Of a stretch of DNA of 64,000 nucleotides, positions 13,380 through 25,532 are shown piece after piece (the first letter of the stretch is position 1; the number at the start of each line of letters is the position of its first letter). The position numbers were made by a program, and so were the translations under genes. Under the pieces are notes generated by a model, which was given only the letters and a program-made list of their open reading frames with translations, ran no database searches and was not told the DNA's origin. The DNA is from Setaria digitata. Its lineage: Eukaryota > Nematoda > Chromadorea > Rhabditida > Setariidae. Where the stretch lies: contig RCAB01000184.1 of the NCBI GenBank assembly GCA_003640385.1, positions 49,833 through 113,832 of the forward strand. Reading direction: 5' to 3'.

Positions 13380-13800
13380 ATCGCGGGGAGAAAAATGCTG
13401 GATGAAGGAAGTTGAAAGCTGAAAGAAAATACAGTAACACAAAAATGGCATTAGTGGGGAGAGGAGTAGATAAGGGGGCGGGGAAAAGAGTCAAAACTGA
13501 TGAGGTAGAGTGGCAAAATGGTAGAGCAAAAAATGAGAAGACAAAGAGCGATTTATAGAAATGATTAAGTTGCAGAGAGTGAAAAGAAAACGAGAAACAT
13601 AGAGAGAAAAAAAGAGGCGGGAAACGTGACAGGAAGCGGGAAAAGAATAGAAAGTGAGTGATGATGGGATACTGACCAACGATTGGTGATCATGATCCAT
13701 CCATTCCACTATTTCCACTCCCATCTCCGCCCTTTTCCATCTCTGTCCCGCCTTCCATTCCCGCCTCGGTCCTTTGCCCAACTCAGATTATTTCCCAAAT
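13380..13800. other. Purine-rich block switching to a pyrimidine-rich block
   Basis: From about 13380 to 13680 the plus strand is strongly purine-rich, with runs such as GGGGAGAGGAGTAGATAAGG and AGAGAGAAAAAAAGAGGCGG. From about 13690 to 13800 it becomes pyrimidine-rich (CCATCTCTGTCCCGCCTTCC). The GC content is visibly above the surroundings. Open frames on the minus strand (13491-13781, 13306-13494) are by-products of this composition. Function is unknown. Confidence 0.6.
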
Positions 13801-16800
13801 TCTTTGCCCATCGATCTTTCACCTTAGGCATTTCATTTAAAAATTTTTTTCTTCCATTTTATAGCAATTTTTTGTCTCAGAAATTTTAACATTACTTATT
13901 ACTCAAGTCAAGTTTATTATTTATTATCTAAGTAAAATTTATACAGGTGAATGATTTTTTCTCCTTTCTTTTTTCTTTTCGCCTCGTTTTTTCTTTTAAT
14001 TCCAGTACATATTTTGATCTACATCAGTTGCACATCGCATTAGCATAAAAGGAGAAGAATTTCATTTCCAGATATTTGAAATGAAATAACTACAAGTCTA
14101 AATTAAAAGGAGATAAAAAAATTTCGGAGTAATAATCTTAGCAATAAAAGAACAATATTGAACAGCACATTGTTTATGACATCAGTGGCAAAATGAAATT
14201 TTGGTTTAGTATCAATGATAAATTACAATTTTCAGTCCATTTTCTTGTTTGCTATTTTCACATTGCAGTAAATGATGGCAAATATTAAATCAAATATTCA
14301 AAGCTATTAAAACTCTATATGTGGGAAAGAGAGGATGGAATTCCACACCAAATTAATGAGCACATTAATTAAAAAACTGAGTTAAATGAGTACAGAATTA
14401 AATGAGTGGGAATTCAAATTGACAGTACAGTAGCGTTATGACATACCTTAATGCCATTAGACGAATGATTTAGGTGTGTCGTGGAAAAATTTTTTATCAT
14501 CTTGAAAATGCAAGTCACGTTACATCATCAAAATCATCTTGACATGGCTTTGCTTTCATGTTATTCATTAAGTTCTGTTGTTAAGCTGAATATTAGCTTC
14601 AGACTGGAAGATAAATTGTTTATAACCTTGTCCTGAGTGAAATTTTAATTAATGAATTAATTTAATTGTAACCAGGCATGGGGAAAGCATAAAAATGAGC
14701 TTCAGTTCCTGGCATAAAATACAAATGCTAAACTAAAATTAGCAGTACTGATGAAAAATGGAAATAGGAAAGCTTTCACTACATTAATTTAACACTTCAT
14801 TCATTTTAATCTAACGTTTTTTTTCTTCCTTTTTTTTTTTTGTTCCGTAATTTCGAAATTGACTTCTCGATGGCACTTTCACAAGAGAAAAAAGTTTATC
14901 CTATTGTTTAATTTCATTTACAATTTTATAATACGTACCAAAATTTCCCGCAATAACTATATTGACAATCAAAAATGTAACACACTTTTTATTACTAATG
15001 ATTTTTAATAAAAATTTAAATTTAAAAAGAACTGCAACATTAAATAGATGTCAAGAAAGAAGAAATTGCTCGTCAAATTGTTCATTTTGATGAAGGTTGG
15101 AAACTCCGCATTCTTGTGAAACTTCAACAATGCACTGATAAAAGACACACATTACTATTTAAATTTTTTTCTTTTTTTTTTAAATCGGGATAGAGTCGTT
15201 CTTTGTATTTTTTTTCTCATGTTTCTCCTTTCCAATTCAAGTATTCGTGAAAGAAAAAAATCTCTAATTTTTCAGAAGGACAAATTTTCTCTCAGAAATT
15301 CTAATTCGTTACTTAACGTCCTTACTGTATTTCTGCTTCTCATGTGCACACTTGTTTTATATGCACGACTTTTGCATATTTAAATTGGTGTAATATGGAA
15401 ATGGAACATGTTCGTAATGAAAAATTTTCATTTCATTAATTTAATCAAACATCATCACACTTTATTTCACAAGAAAGTTTAATTCAATCCTTCACTAATG
15501 AAATACCAGTTATTCCAATTAACAAAATTTTCAACCAACAGTTTGTACCATTTTTATCTATTTGAATTTTCATTCCATCTGTAGTGCAGTTAGTGATTTT
15601 TTACTGGTCATATTTTTTTCTTGTAACTTTTCTCTCATACTCTTTTAAAATTAATGAAAAGAAAATTGATTGTAATGTGATCGACTAATCTATCCAGTGT
15701 AAATCTCATTTTTTTTCATTTTTCTTACTAATGTTATGCATAAATTCTCATCTAAAATCATAAATCAGTGTCGTGAAAGAATCTTTAATGAGTACTCAAA
15801 ACAACACCAATTTAATATGGAATATTCCGATTAAGCAACCTGTTTCAGAATTCAAATCATTAGAGGAATTTTGTTGAAAAGCAATGAAAATTCCAGTTCT
15901 TAGCTGTCATTTTTTCAATTTTCTGGTCAATTATTAGTCTGTCACTTTTCATTCTACCGCTATAAGTCTCACATTAATCTTTATGTTGTTAGCTTTTTTC
16001 ATTACTTATCATTTATTATGAATACTCTAAGTATGCTTTTATGCAATTAAAATTCCTGAAAAAAAAATTCATTTAGCACAATATTTTATGACAATAGTAA
16101 GTTGAATTAGCCAAACATTTAAAGTATCAATACGGCTAGAGTAGTACAGTCGTCCTCGCATTATATTATTCCTTTATAGCAAATACATTTAATTATTCAT
16201 TTATTTAATTACTGAACTTTTTATACTCATTTGAATGCAGAAAATCGTGCAGTTTTTATGAGTAAATCAACTGAAAAGGAAAAATCATTTATCAATTTAT
16301 ATACTTCACATATCTCAAGCTGATTATCATATTAAGATGAAATAACACCACTCTTTTATGATCTAATAATCATTTGTAACAAATATCACTGTCATCGCCA
16401 ATTTTGCAATTTACCATTTAATTGTTAGGGAAAAAAATTCGTATAACTTTTTAGTGTTTTTTTTGAATTTCAATACATTTTATTGTTTGCATTTCTCTAA
16501 TAACAACAATGATATTCATCGTTTTTATCCTATCCCTCCTTAGCATTAGGAAAGAAAAGGCCTGTTCATTTAAAAAAAAAAAAAAAAAATGAAAAAGTGA
16601 AAAAAAATTGCAAAACTAAAAGCACTTAACAACATGCTATTAGTAAAGGCATCATCATTAGACTGCTTTCACACTGCTTCCACGTTACCATCACTTCATC
16701 TTTGCTTGAAATATTTTTAGATAACAAAATATTGATTTGTTCTACTAATACTTGATTAATTTCAATAATTTTACCTCTTATTTGTTATATCTTCTTCCTG

Positions 16801-17149
16801 TTTATGCCTATAGGTAGGTGTGCGAGTAAAATTAGGTAAGGTTTGAAAAGTTTCAAAAGCGTATAATGGAATTATGTTATAATTAATTATCACATTTTCA
16901 GTGATGGAAAATTGCTATCAGAACAAGTAGTATTTTCTTTTTACTATTTATTGGAATTCTAAAATTAGAAAAATGCAGTTTAAAAGTTGATTAAAGTATT
17001 TTTAATTGTTCTGTTGATAAAGGAATGATTCTTTTTAAAGAATAAATGTTTATATATGGAAAAAAAAAGTGGCTCGACACATTATCTAGCTTTTGCTATT
17101 GTGGAATAGTATGGCAGCTTTGTATAACTAGCATGAGTAAAATTAAAAA

Positions 17150-17475
17150 ATTTTGCTCAAAGTAACATAAGCAATATGCCATGGGATACCGTATTAGTGG
17201 TACAATCCATACGCTAAAGTAGCATATGGCGCATCAGGGTAAGAAACCATCTGATGTCATACCAAAGGATGCTATATCACAGTGGGACGTCAAAGTAGCA
17301 CAAAGAATAGTGAAAGTATGTCGAAGTGACATACCCGGGACAGCAATGTGTCAAGGCCTACGTCAGTGCATATTATACAGTGACGGTCTGTCAAAGTAGC
17401 GTACTGAAGAGTGTCATTTCACAGTGTAAACTAGAGTAGGGTACTGTGTTGTATGTCAAAGTAATATATCACATG
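17150..17475. repeat. Degenerate repeat built on GTCAAAGTAGCATA
   Basis: A GC-richer island in which variants of GTCAAAGTAGC recur at roughly 17157, 17210, 17290, 17320, 17387, 17432 and 17455. They are usually followed by a CATA, CACA or GTACTG-like tail and interspersed with ATATCACAGTG-like pieces (near 17275, 17375, 17415). The copies are too diverged and unevenly spaced to give a clean period. It looks like an old minisatellite or a decayed repeat-rich element. No open frame spans it. Confidence 0.65.
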
Positions 17476-20400
17476 GTTAGCAGCTGTAGATCACGTTGAT
17501 ATGAGAAAATACTCCAGGTGCGGTGACATGTTAGGGAGCGTTGCTGTTCAGTTCTCAATTTTCAATTAGCTTCTTAGCTTAATTGATTTAGTGCTTGCTT
17601 AGTTAATCCTTGCATTATTGTGTCATTTATAAAGGTATTGTGATAATGAGGTATTGGTTATAGCGAAATATTAGACGGCTGCTATATTACTAGGATTGGA
17701 TTATTTTCGCTATGGAGAGAAATTTCATTGGGCACTAATAAAATGTCTGGATATTGACATATTGAAATAGTTGCTAATGTTGTGAATTCAAAAGCGTTTT
17801 TTCACTGCTAAGTATTTTAAAAAACAGTGGTGACGTGATATCAATATGAAATATTTATTATGGGCTTCAGATGTTCTCATTTTTCTGCAACATCCATTCC
17901 CTTCTTTTTCTCATTTATTGCTGTAAAATGTAATTCATTTAGGCAAGTTAAATTATGCTAGAATCAAAAAGCATTAGGTATATAGAGAAAAGTAGTTTGT
18001 GAAAGTGATTTTTGCTACCGAATGCTTCCAAATTTTTGTTTACATAGCTGTTTGTTTGATATAAATTTGTGCAGGATTATCTCAGAAATTTTCAATCATA
18101 TTTTTCCCTTTTTAACATTAATCTTATTGCTTGCTTTAGCGTACACATAATTTACTTAAATAATACGATGCATTAGTGAGAATCTGGAAGTGTGTGATTT
18201 AAAAAATATATTCTTTTTTCTCTCAGCATTACTGATTATAAAATCCGCGGAAATGAATTGTCATTTTAAACTTTTTAAAAACCATAACGATAAATCTTAT
18301 TGTGTTAACAGTAAGTCGAAATTTAATCAGCAATAGGCTAATCAAGTCTGATTATACCTCATTGGTGGGTATTAATGTGCTGTTCTGAAATAGAAACGAG
18401 TGTTTTTACCTTTTAAGTTGTGGTTTATCTGTCCGGATTTTGGAACTTTCTTGATGTATGGAAAATTTTATTGTTCGATTCACATTATGTTCTGAATTCC
18501 TAGAGAATTGTTAGCGACTGCCTTATAATAACTAAACTTTCCATATATTTTGCTATTTTTTTTAGGGATTGAAGCTTTAAAAAACAAGAATATGGTGAGA
18601 AAGTTTAAATCAGAAGGCTTGAGAATTTGGAATTTAGTTATTCCTTTAATCAGTTAATTAGTAGAAAACATTTTAGTGGATTTGGTATTCGACGTCAATA
18701 ATCATTATTAAATAATATATTTGAAGTTTTATTTGTCATCAGTGCATTTCAGACCTCTCGCAAACTTTCTCTTCCAGTTATTTTTCCTTAAAACCCTTTC
18801 AGTATTTTAATTCTAGTCGGATTAGTGCATAATTAAAATAATATAATCTTTTCTTTTTCGGTCTGTTTCATTTTATTAATTCTGAAGGAATAAGAAATTT
18901 ATGGGTCGTTTTGTTTTCAAAAGAAAAGAAACTCTATTTTCTTTAATTTGTTGCAGATGAAAATTTTTGTCGTGCAAAGAAAGGAATTGCATTCATTCAT
19001 CTTACAATATTTAAAAATGAATCAGTTTATTCAATATTTGCAAATATTTAATCATTTCTTCCTTTTAGCACAAATTTCTTCAGTATTTTGCAACTTTTCC
19101 ATTTACTTCGATAATTGCACTATTTCGAATTTTTTGGTTTTTTTTTTTCCCTTTTTGAATTAAAATAATGTGAACAAATTTGTAGTATTAATAAATAACC
19201 TTCCGCCCTTTTGCACTTATTACTGATTTGATTAATCAGTTGTTGACTAAATTTCTATTCTTGTTCTCTTTTTTCTTTTTGTTTTATTAATTTTTAAATG
19301 TCATTTATTGTTGATTGTTAGTTCCTATTATCTTCTTTTTTCAATGCTATTTTGCTTTATTTTATTTGATTATTATCCAGTTTTTATACTTTTTCTTTTC
19401 ATTTTTCTCCTAAATTTTTTTTTTTTTTGTGAGTTGTTTTTATCCTATTTTATCCTGTTCCAGTGTTATGTAATGTATGTCTCAACCATATGCTGGATGT
19501 AGTAGGGTTACGAAAGTGATAAATTGATATCGATAAGCGGGCTAAGACTGATTAGCTTTTTGACTAATTGGTTTGGTGATTGCAAGACTAGCAAATTCAT
19601 TGATTAGCAAAAAATGACGCGATGCTGTCGCAACGAGCACTCAAGCAGCAATTGCAGTCTCCTTTTTTTTTTTTTTTTTTTATCTGAAATTCTTTTTCTA
19701 AAATAGAAAACAGAATTGGATTTGGAAAAATTAATTGAAAACAAGCTTAGAAAAAATTACAATGATTTTGATAAAAGATTTTCACTTATGCAACTACTTT
19801 GTTTGGTGAATAAATCGTTCAGTAAGTTCATAAGTTTTTTACGCCTTTTGAAATTTCGTACACATGATTAAATTTGTTGTTCAAATATGATTGAAAATGG
19901 CCATAAAAATTGCTTTTTAACCATTTTCATATTAATATCTCCATTATCACTAATTAATTACGCTGCTGTTGATCAAATAAATGATAAGAATTGCTCATCT
20001 TCCTTAGAGAATGTTACGCCAAATTACACTGCCAATCTTAATTGTAAGGAAATCGCAGAAAAATAGAAAATTCAAGTTTTTTCTGTGAGAAATAGAATCA
20101 AGTCTATAAAAACTAAAGTTATGAGTAATTTTAAGACTGCGATATTTGCGGAGGTGTTACTTGAATTAATTTTTAAAATTATAGAAGTTACTTCAGAAAT
20201 TTGAGAATTAAAAATTTAAGTAATAGTTTACACCAAAGCAATATTAAAATGTCACTATTTACTTAGCAACTGCGAAATATAAGAAATACCTATTTTTAAG
20301 TTCAGCAAGAAAGCAGTAACATTTGTAAACATAAAATTGTTTGATAAGTGGTTTTTCAAATTAAAAAAGATAGCAAAAAAACAAAAATAGAAAAAATTCA

Positions 20401-21582
20401 CATTGCATCATTATTTCATTTCAATGCTAAACATTTTAAACGCGTGATGAACCTTTTGGTCAAACATCAGTGTCATTCGTATTACTTCTGAAAAGTTATA
20501 AATTCCCTTGGAAATACTAAGTATTTAAAATATCAGTAATTTTACTAGCAAGAAATAATAATTTTATATGCAGTTTTTGCGTGACATCAATTACAAAAAT
20601 TGTCTAATTAAGTTCCTGTAAGAATCTCACATTACAGCTGCATATTCCATTCATTCTTGCATTACAACATTAGAACAATAAGAAGTAATGCTGTAAAGGA
20701 TTATTTTATTTCTCAAAATTTTTTCATTAATAAATGATGAAAAAGATGGAAGGTTTATTCCTTTCTCTATGTCATGAAATACTTGCTAATTGGCGCACAT
20801 CATATTCGTCTAGTTGATTAGAACAAGTGTTTTTTTTTTTTTATCAAAAGAGAAATTTTTATGAGTAATTTTTATCCAATAAATTTAGATTTAATTACTC
20901 AGCGATGATGAACTGTTCAAACAATTTGAATACGGAGCTACAAATGCCTAATCATAATTTTTCTTCTCCTTTTCATCATGTATATGTATAATTTTCTCCT
21001 GTAGTCATTTTCGGGAATTTTTCTTTTCATCCATTTAATTTTTCCTATTTTGTGCATTGCAATATCTTATAGATTTCACTTCTTTTTTACATTGCTTACC
21101 GTCGAATTAATTTGAATTCATTTTTTTTTTCTACTTTTTTATTAAACTACTTTGATTTTTTTTTCACAGTTTAATTATTTTACGCTTTTGTGAGGAGCGA
21201 AAAGCAGTAACTATTGATATTACTATTACTACTACTATTATGACAACTGCAAAAAGTCGTAAAATTTTTTCTAATAACTTACAAATATTTTTGTATAAAT
21301 TTTCATCAGAAAGGTTTAAAATTTAACATTATTTAAATACAAAAGCATCAGCATTTCAGAAAATACGGAAAAGTTTTTCTTGGGAAAATGTTTCTTTGTT
21401 CTCTTTTTTCGTTTCAATCAATTTTATTTTCTGCCGCTTTCTCGTTTCATTGTCAGTTGATTATTAATATAGGAAACGGGAGCCTTAAAATGTTCTTCAT
21501 CCTTCAAATTACAACATTATTTACCCGAAATTTTTCCGCATCATTCATTTACCATATCAATTGATCCATCGATTTGCTCGAA

Positions 21583-21803
21583 TTTATTCAATATCAGTGT
21601 ATATATATATATATATATATACACACTATATATATACTTTTTTTTTATATATATATATAAATTTTATATATATATATATATATATAAAATAAAATATATA
21701 TATATATATAAAATATATATATATATATATATGTATATGTATATATAGTCGTAAAATTTTTAAAATTTTTTTTAAAATTTAAAAAAAAAAAATAAAATTT
21801 AAA

Positions 21804-21855
<52 letters not shown>

Positions 21856-21869
21856 TGATATTGAATAAA
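21583..21869. repeat. Large (TA)n palindrome with 16-base inverted termini
   Basis: TTTATTCAATATCAGT at 21583-21598 reappears in exact inverted orientation as ACTGATATTGAATAAA at 21854-21869. The 255 bases between are almost entirely (TA)n plus AAATTTTA blocks and are themselves largely self-complementary (TTTTAAAATT and AAATTTTAAA around 21760-21800). The structure resembles a fold-back element or a very small MITE. No transposase frame is present. Confidence 0.85.
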
Positions 21870-24587
21870 TATATATCAGATTAATGCATGCTTAAAATAT
21901 ATTTACGTTCTATTTTTAAAATTTTTTTATTTTTCAATTTCTCAATTAACAATTACGGTTTTCGTTGAAATTGTTTTCTTTTTCTGTTCCTTGTGCTTCT
22001 AACAATCTGATATCATAAATTAAGATTTTTTTTTGTAAATTTCTAGGTGTTGAAAGAAAGTTTCCTTCATTGGTAATACAGGAATAGTTTAAGCTTTGTT
22101 TTTTTCGTTTTGTACAAATTTATTAATTATTTCTAAAAGAACGACATGAATAGTTAGTAACAAGAAAAGAATCAAAAATAAATCAACAAATTCACTCATA
22201 ACACTAATTTAAACCATCAGAAAATCTATTGAAATTTTCATGAAGCTTAAAGAGTTTCCATATGTTGTCTTTTTTTTCAAATTCGTTTTCATGCCTTTTT
22301 TTTATTGAAAGATTTTTTTTTCGAATTTGGTAAATTTTTTGCTGATTTTATTCAATATTGAGTAATGACTGAATTTATTGTATTGTTTTTGCTTAGTTTT
22401 TTGCTACAATCTATTTGCATCGAGAAAGTGCCGTTTCCTTTTTTACAAATAATTAATTAGAAAGAAGAAGCAAACAGAATTTTAATTGTTGTCATCTTAT
22501 CAGTAAACGAAATTACATTCGTTATATTTGTTTCCGGATTGCCGTAAGTGGGATGTTTGAATTTAAAAAAAGTGAAGTAATGTTTGCATGTTTAAATTTA
22601 TATTACCCTCTCCATCTTTTTTTTACGTCTACATCAATGGGTTCCTCTTTGACCTTTCAACTAAATTGGTTTGTCCATCCGTTTCGTTTAATAAAGTTGG
22701 ATGATTGTCCGTTGATTGATCAAAATTTGAATGATCTGGGAAGAGAAAGATGAAGAGAATAGAGAAGAGAAAGAATGAGAATACAAAAATTATGAGTGAT
22801 AAGATTAATTATTCTTCACTATCGATTCGTCTGTATATTCAAGTGATAATCAGACTGCTCATTAAAAAATGGTAATTGATTGCTACATTTCTTGTTTCAT
22901 GCCAATTCCTCTTTTGATTGAGATAACAATTCAAAATATCATTTTTGTTCTATAACTTTTCTGACAGTTCAAGTAGGCAACTTTTCTAGTATCACAAATA
23001 CTTCCATAAAAAGTCCGATGGCTAAATCATTATCGTTTTATTTCCGGCCAGGAGGGATAAAGAACTATTTAAAAATTCTCAATTTTTCATTGCTATAACG
23101 AAATGTGATTAGCGCATATTTTATAAAAATTTATTTTTACCGAAATAATCTCTAAATTTATACGTTCATATGGAATACTTCTCCATAGTTAGATTAAGCC
23201 ATAAACTGTTACATTTTTCATTAAGATCTACATAATCGATAGTATTTAAAAAAAAAAATGAATAATTATCGTGTCATTTGGTGATAGCGGAATAATTTGT
23301 ATATTTATTCTATACATTTGTATAACATTTTTAAACAGCAAACAACTAATGAGAAAGGAAAAAATTTTGACTGATTATCAAATGACAGTAGAGGCGTTTG
23401 TTTAATTTTTGATCTTAAATGTTAACCATCTCACTTTATTTTTTATTTTATTTTTACTTTATTTAGAATATTTAGAAGCCTAAGAAGTGTGAAAAAATGT
23501 AATTTTCTTAATTTTTATTTTGTTTTTGTCTATTTTAAAAGCGAAAGAAACAATTTTTATCATAGACCTGCATGAAAACATTCGCCTTAATTAATTGGCG
23601 GAATTAAATTAAAAAATATTGGGCTACGAAAGCGCTAAAGTTGCACGAAACCTCTACTGAAAAAGGTTGCGAAATTTCTTTCGGAAGGATTTATTACCTT
23701 CAATTATTTCTATAATCAAATATTTTCCAGTTTGTAAAGTAAATTATTTTTGTGATTGATCAACAATTTTGCTGGGGTCTTAATCATTTATCGAATAATT
23801 TGCCTTTAAAAGGAAGGCGAAAATGGACGACACCTCTTAAAATGGAAGCGTAAATTTAAAAAAAGAAAAAAAGGAATAAAACTTGAAAATAAAGCCAAAC
23901 ATAAACGGCATAGATGAAGAGAGGATTTTTTCCAATGAATATTTACAGGAATTTTGTGCTATATGTTCCTCATTTACTTCTTATTTACCACAGTGTGTGC
24001 CAGCCGTTGATAACTTATCAGTAATTAATCATGACATATGCTTAGTCGCATTATCACACCGATATGATAACAATGCGATGATTGGATGACATAGTTTTGA
24101 AATGCTTTTGCTTACTATTATATTACTTTTTCTTTTTTTTTTCTTTTTTGAAACTGTACTGTATGTCATTTACCATTCACTAGAAAAGATGACATCTTAC
24201 GGAATTATGGAGAAAACCGGTCTGTAGAAAAAAAATTTTTTTTCCTCTCCGTTTAAGTACACCTTTTTTTCGTTTTTCATCTAAGAAAATATTAGAATGA
24301 AATGTTCTGGAAAAATAAAATTCAAATGAAATGAAAAGGAAATTGTATGCGCAAACGGGTCTGTCAATTTTTTCGTCTTTCTATTTCATTCATTTTTCTG
24401 TGTATGCTATGCTACTGAGATATCTTTCCGGATTATTTGTCAGTGTTTTGTGAATTAATTTAATATCCAGAAAAATCCTAAATAAAGCACTTTTGTAACA
24501 GATTTAGAAAAGAAGCCCATCCAGTTTTCCGGAGCATTTAAGACTGACATTTTAAATGCATTATCAAATCTCTGGATGATTGTGAAT

Positions 24588-24833
24588 GAGCATATGAATG
24601 ATCTACCAGATCCCACTAGCGCACATAGATGATCCACCATATCCCATCAGCTCATACGAATGATCTGCTAGATCTTAGCTGCACATATGAATGATCTGCT
24701 TGATCCCGCCAGCGGATATGAATGATCTACTAGTTCCCACCAGCAGATATGACGATCTACTAGATCTTAGCTGCGCATATGAATGATCTACCAAATCCCA
24801 GCAGCTGGTGTGAATGTTCTACCGGGTTTTAGC
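24588..24833. repeat. Minisatellite, unit about 31 bases, about 8 copies
   Basis: Tandem copies follow the pattern CATATGAATGATCTACCAGA then TCCCACCAGCGCA, with units starting near 24590, 24624, 24653, 24683, 24716, 24747, 24777 and 24809. Some units carry TCTTAGCTGC in place of TCCCACCAGC, giving two alternating subtypes. Copies are imperfect, so this is an old array. No conserved reading frame was recognised across it. Confidence 0.85.
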
Positions 24834-25508
24834 AATATGTCGTATTTAGTGTGTTTTCCGTGCTCATTGCAATGAGGAAAGGAGGATAATGGTAGAGGAT
24901 TTTTTTTTTTTTTAATTAATTTAAGGTAGCTAATTTCTGTTAGGATCTATGATGCTAGGCTTTAAATATGCCGAAATGCTTAACAGTCAGCTAGTTGTTT
25001 ACATTAGGTTCGCTTTTTACGATGGAAAAAGCCTTTATGATTTTATTCAATTTCAGCTTTTCTTTTTTCATAAATTAATAAAAAAAGAAAAAAACGAAAC
25101 AAAATATTTGTTAGCAATAAATTATATGAAGAGCTTGTATATATATTAGCACAATTTTTGAAGCTTTTTTTTCTTTTAAAAAATTTTAACTGAAAAAAAG
25201 AGAATTTGACAGCAGTAGCAAAGAAGATAAAGTGTAATATAGTATTATTGTTTGAATGTTTAACGTGAAAATAAAATGATGAAGCAAATGAGGTAGAGAA
25301 CTATAAGTTCAAGATATGTTTTCAACGAAATCAATTTTGAAGCTAGTTTGTTAGCATTGAAAATTAAAGCAAAATATAATCAAAGTTTAACAGCAGTAGC
25401 CAAAGAGTAACAATTGCGTGAAGGAATTGCTTCAAATATATTTTTTCTTTCTGTGATCTTTGTTTTAAAACTGAATTTCTCCCCAATAATAATTGTGTAT
25501 GATTTCTA

Positions 25509-25532
25509 TGTATATATATATATATATATATA
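25509..25532. repeat. (TA)n microsatellite
   Basis: An uninterrupted run of about 12 TA dinucleotides. It gives rise to a spurious Tyr/Ile-repeat frame on the minus strand. No other significance is seen. Confidence 0.85.

Noticed and set aside
13306..13781. Two adjacent minus-strand frames of 62 and 96 codons
   Set aside because: They arise from the purine/pyrimidine-biased block, with Ser/Leu/Phe-rich translation and no recognisable motif.
17150..17475. CRISPR-like spaced repeats
   Set aside because: Spacing is irregular, repeats are diverged, and the host is a eukaryote.
22553..22753. 66-codon plus-strand frame
   Set aside because: Isolated and without splice continuation or family similarity.
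23883..24089. 68-codon plus-strand frame with a relatively balanced composition
   Set aside because: No acceptor or donor continues it into neighbouring coding sequence, and it resembles no protein I know. A chance frame is the simpler reading.
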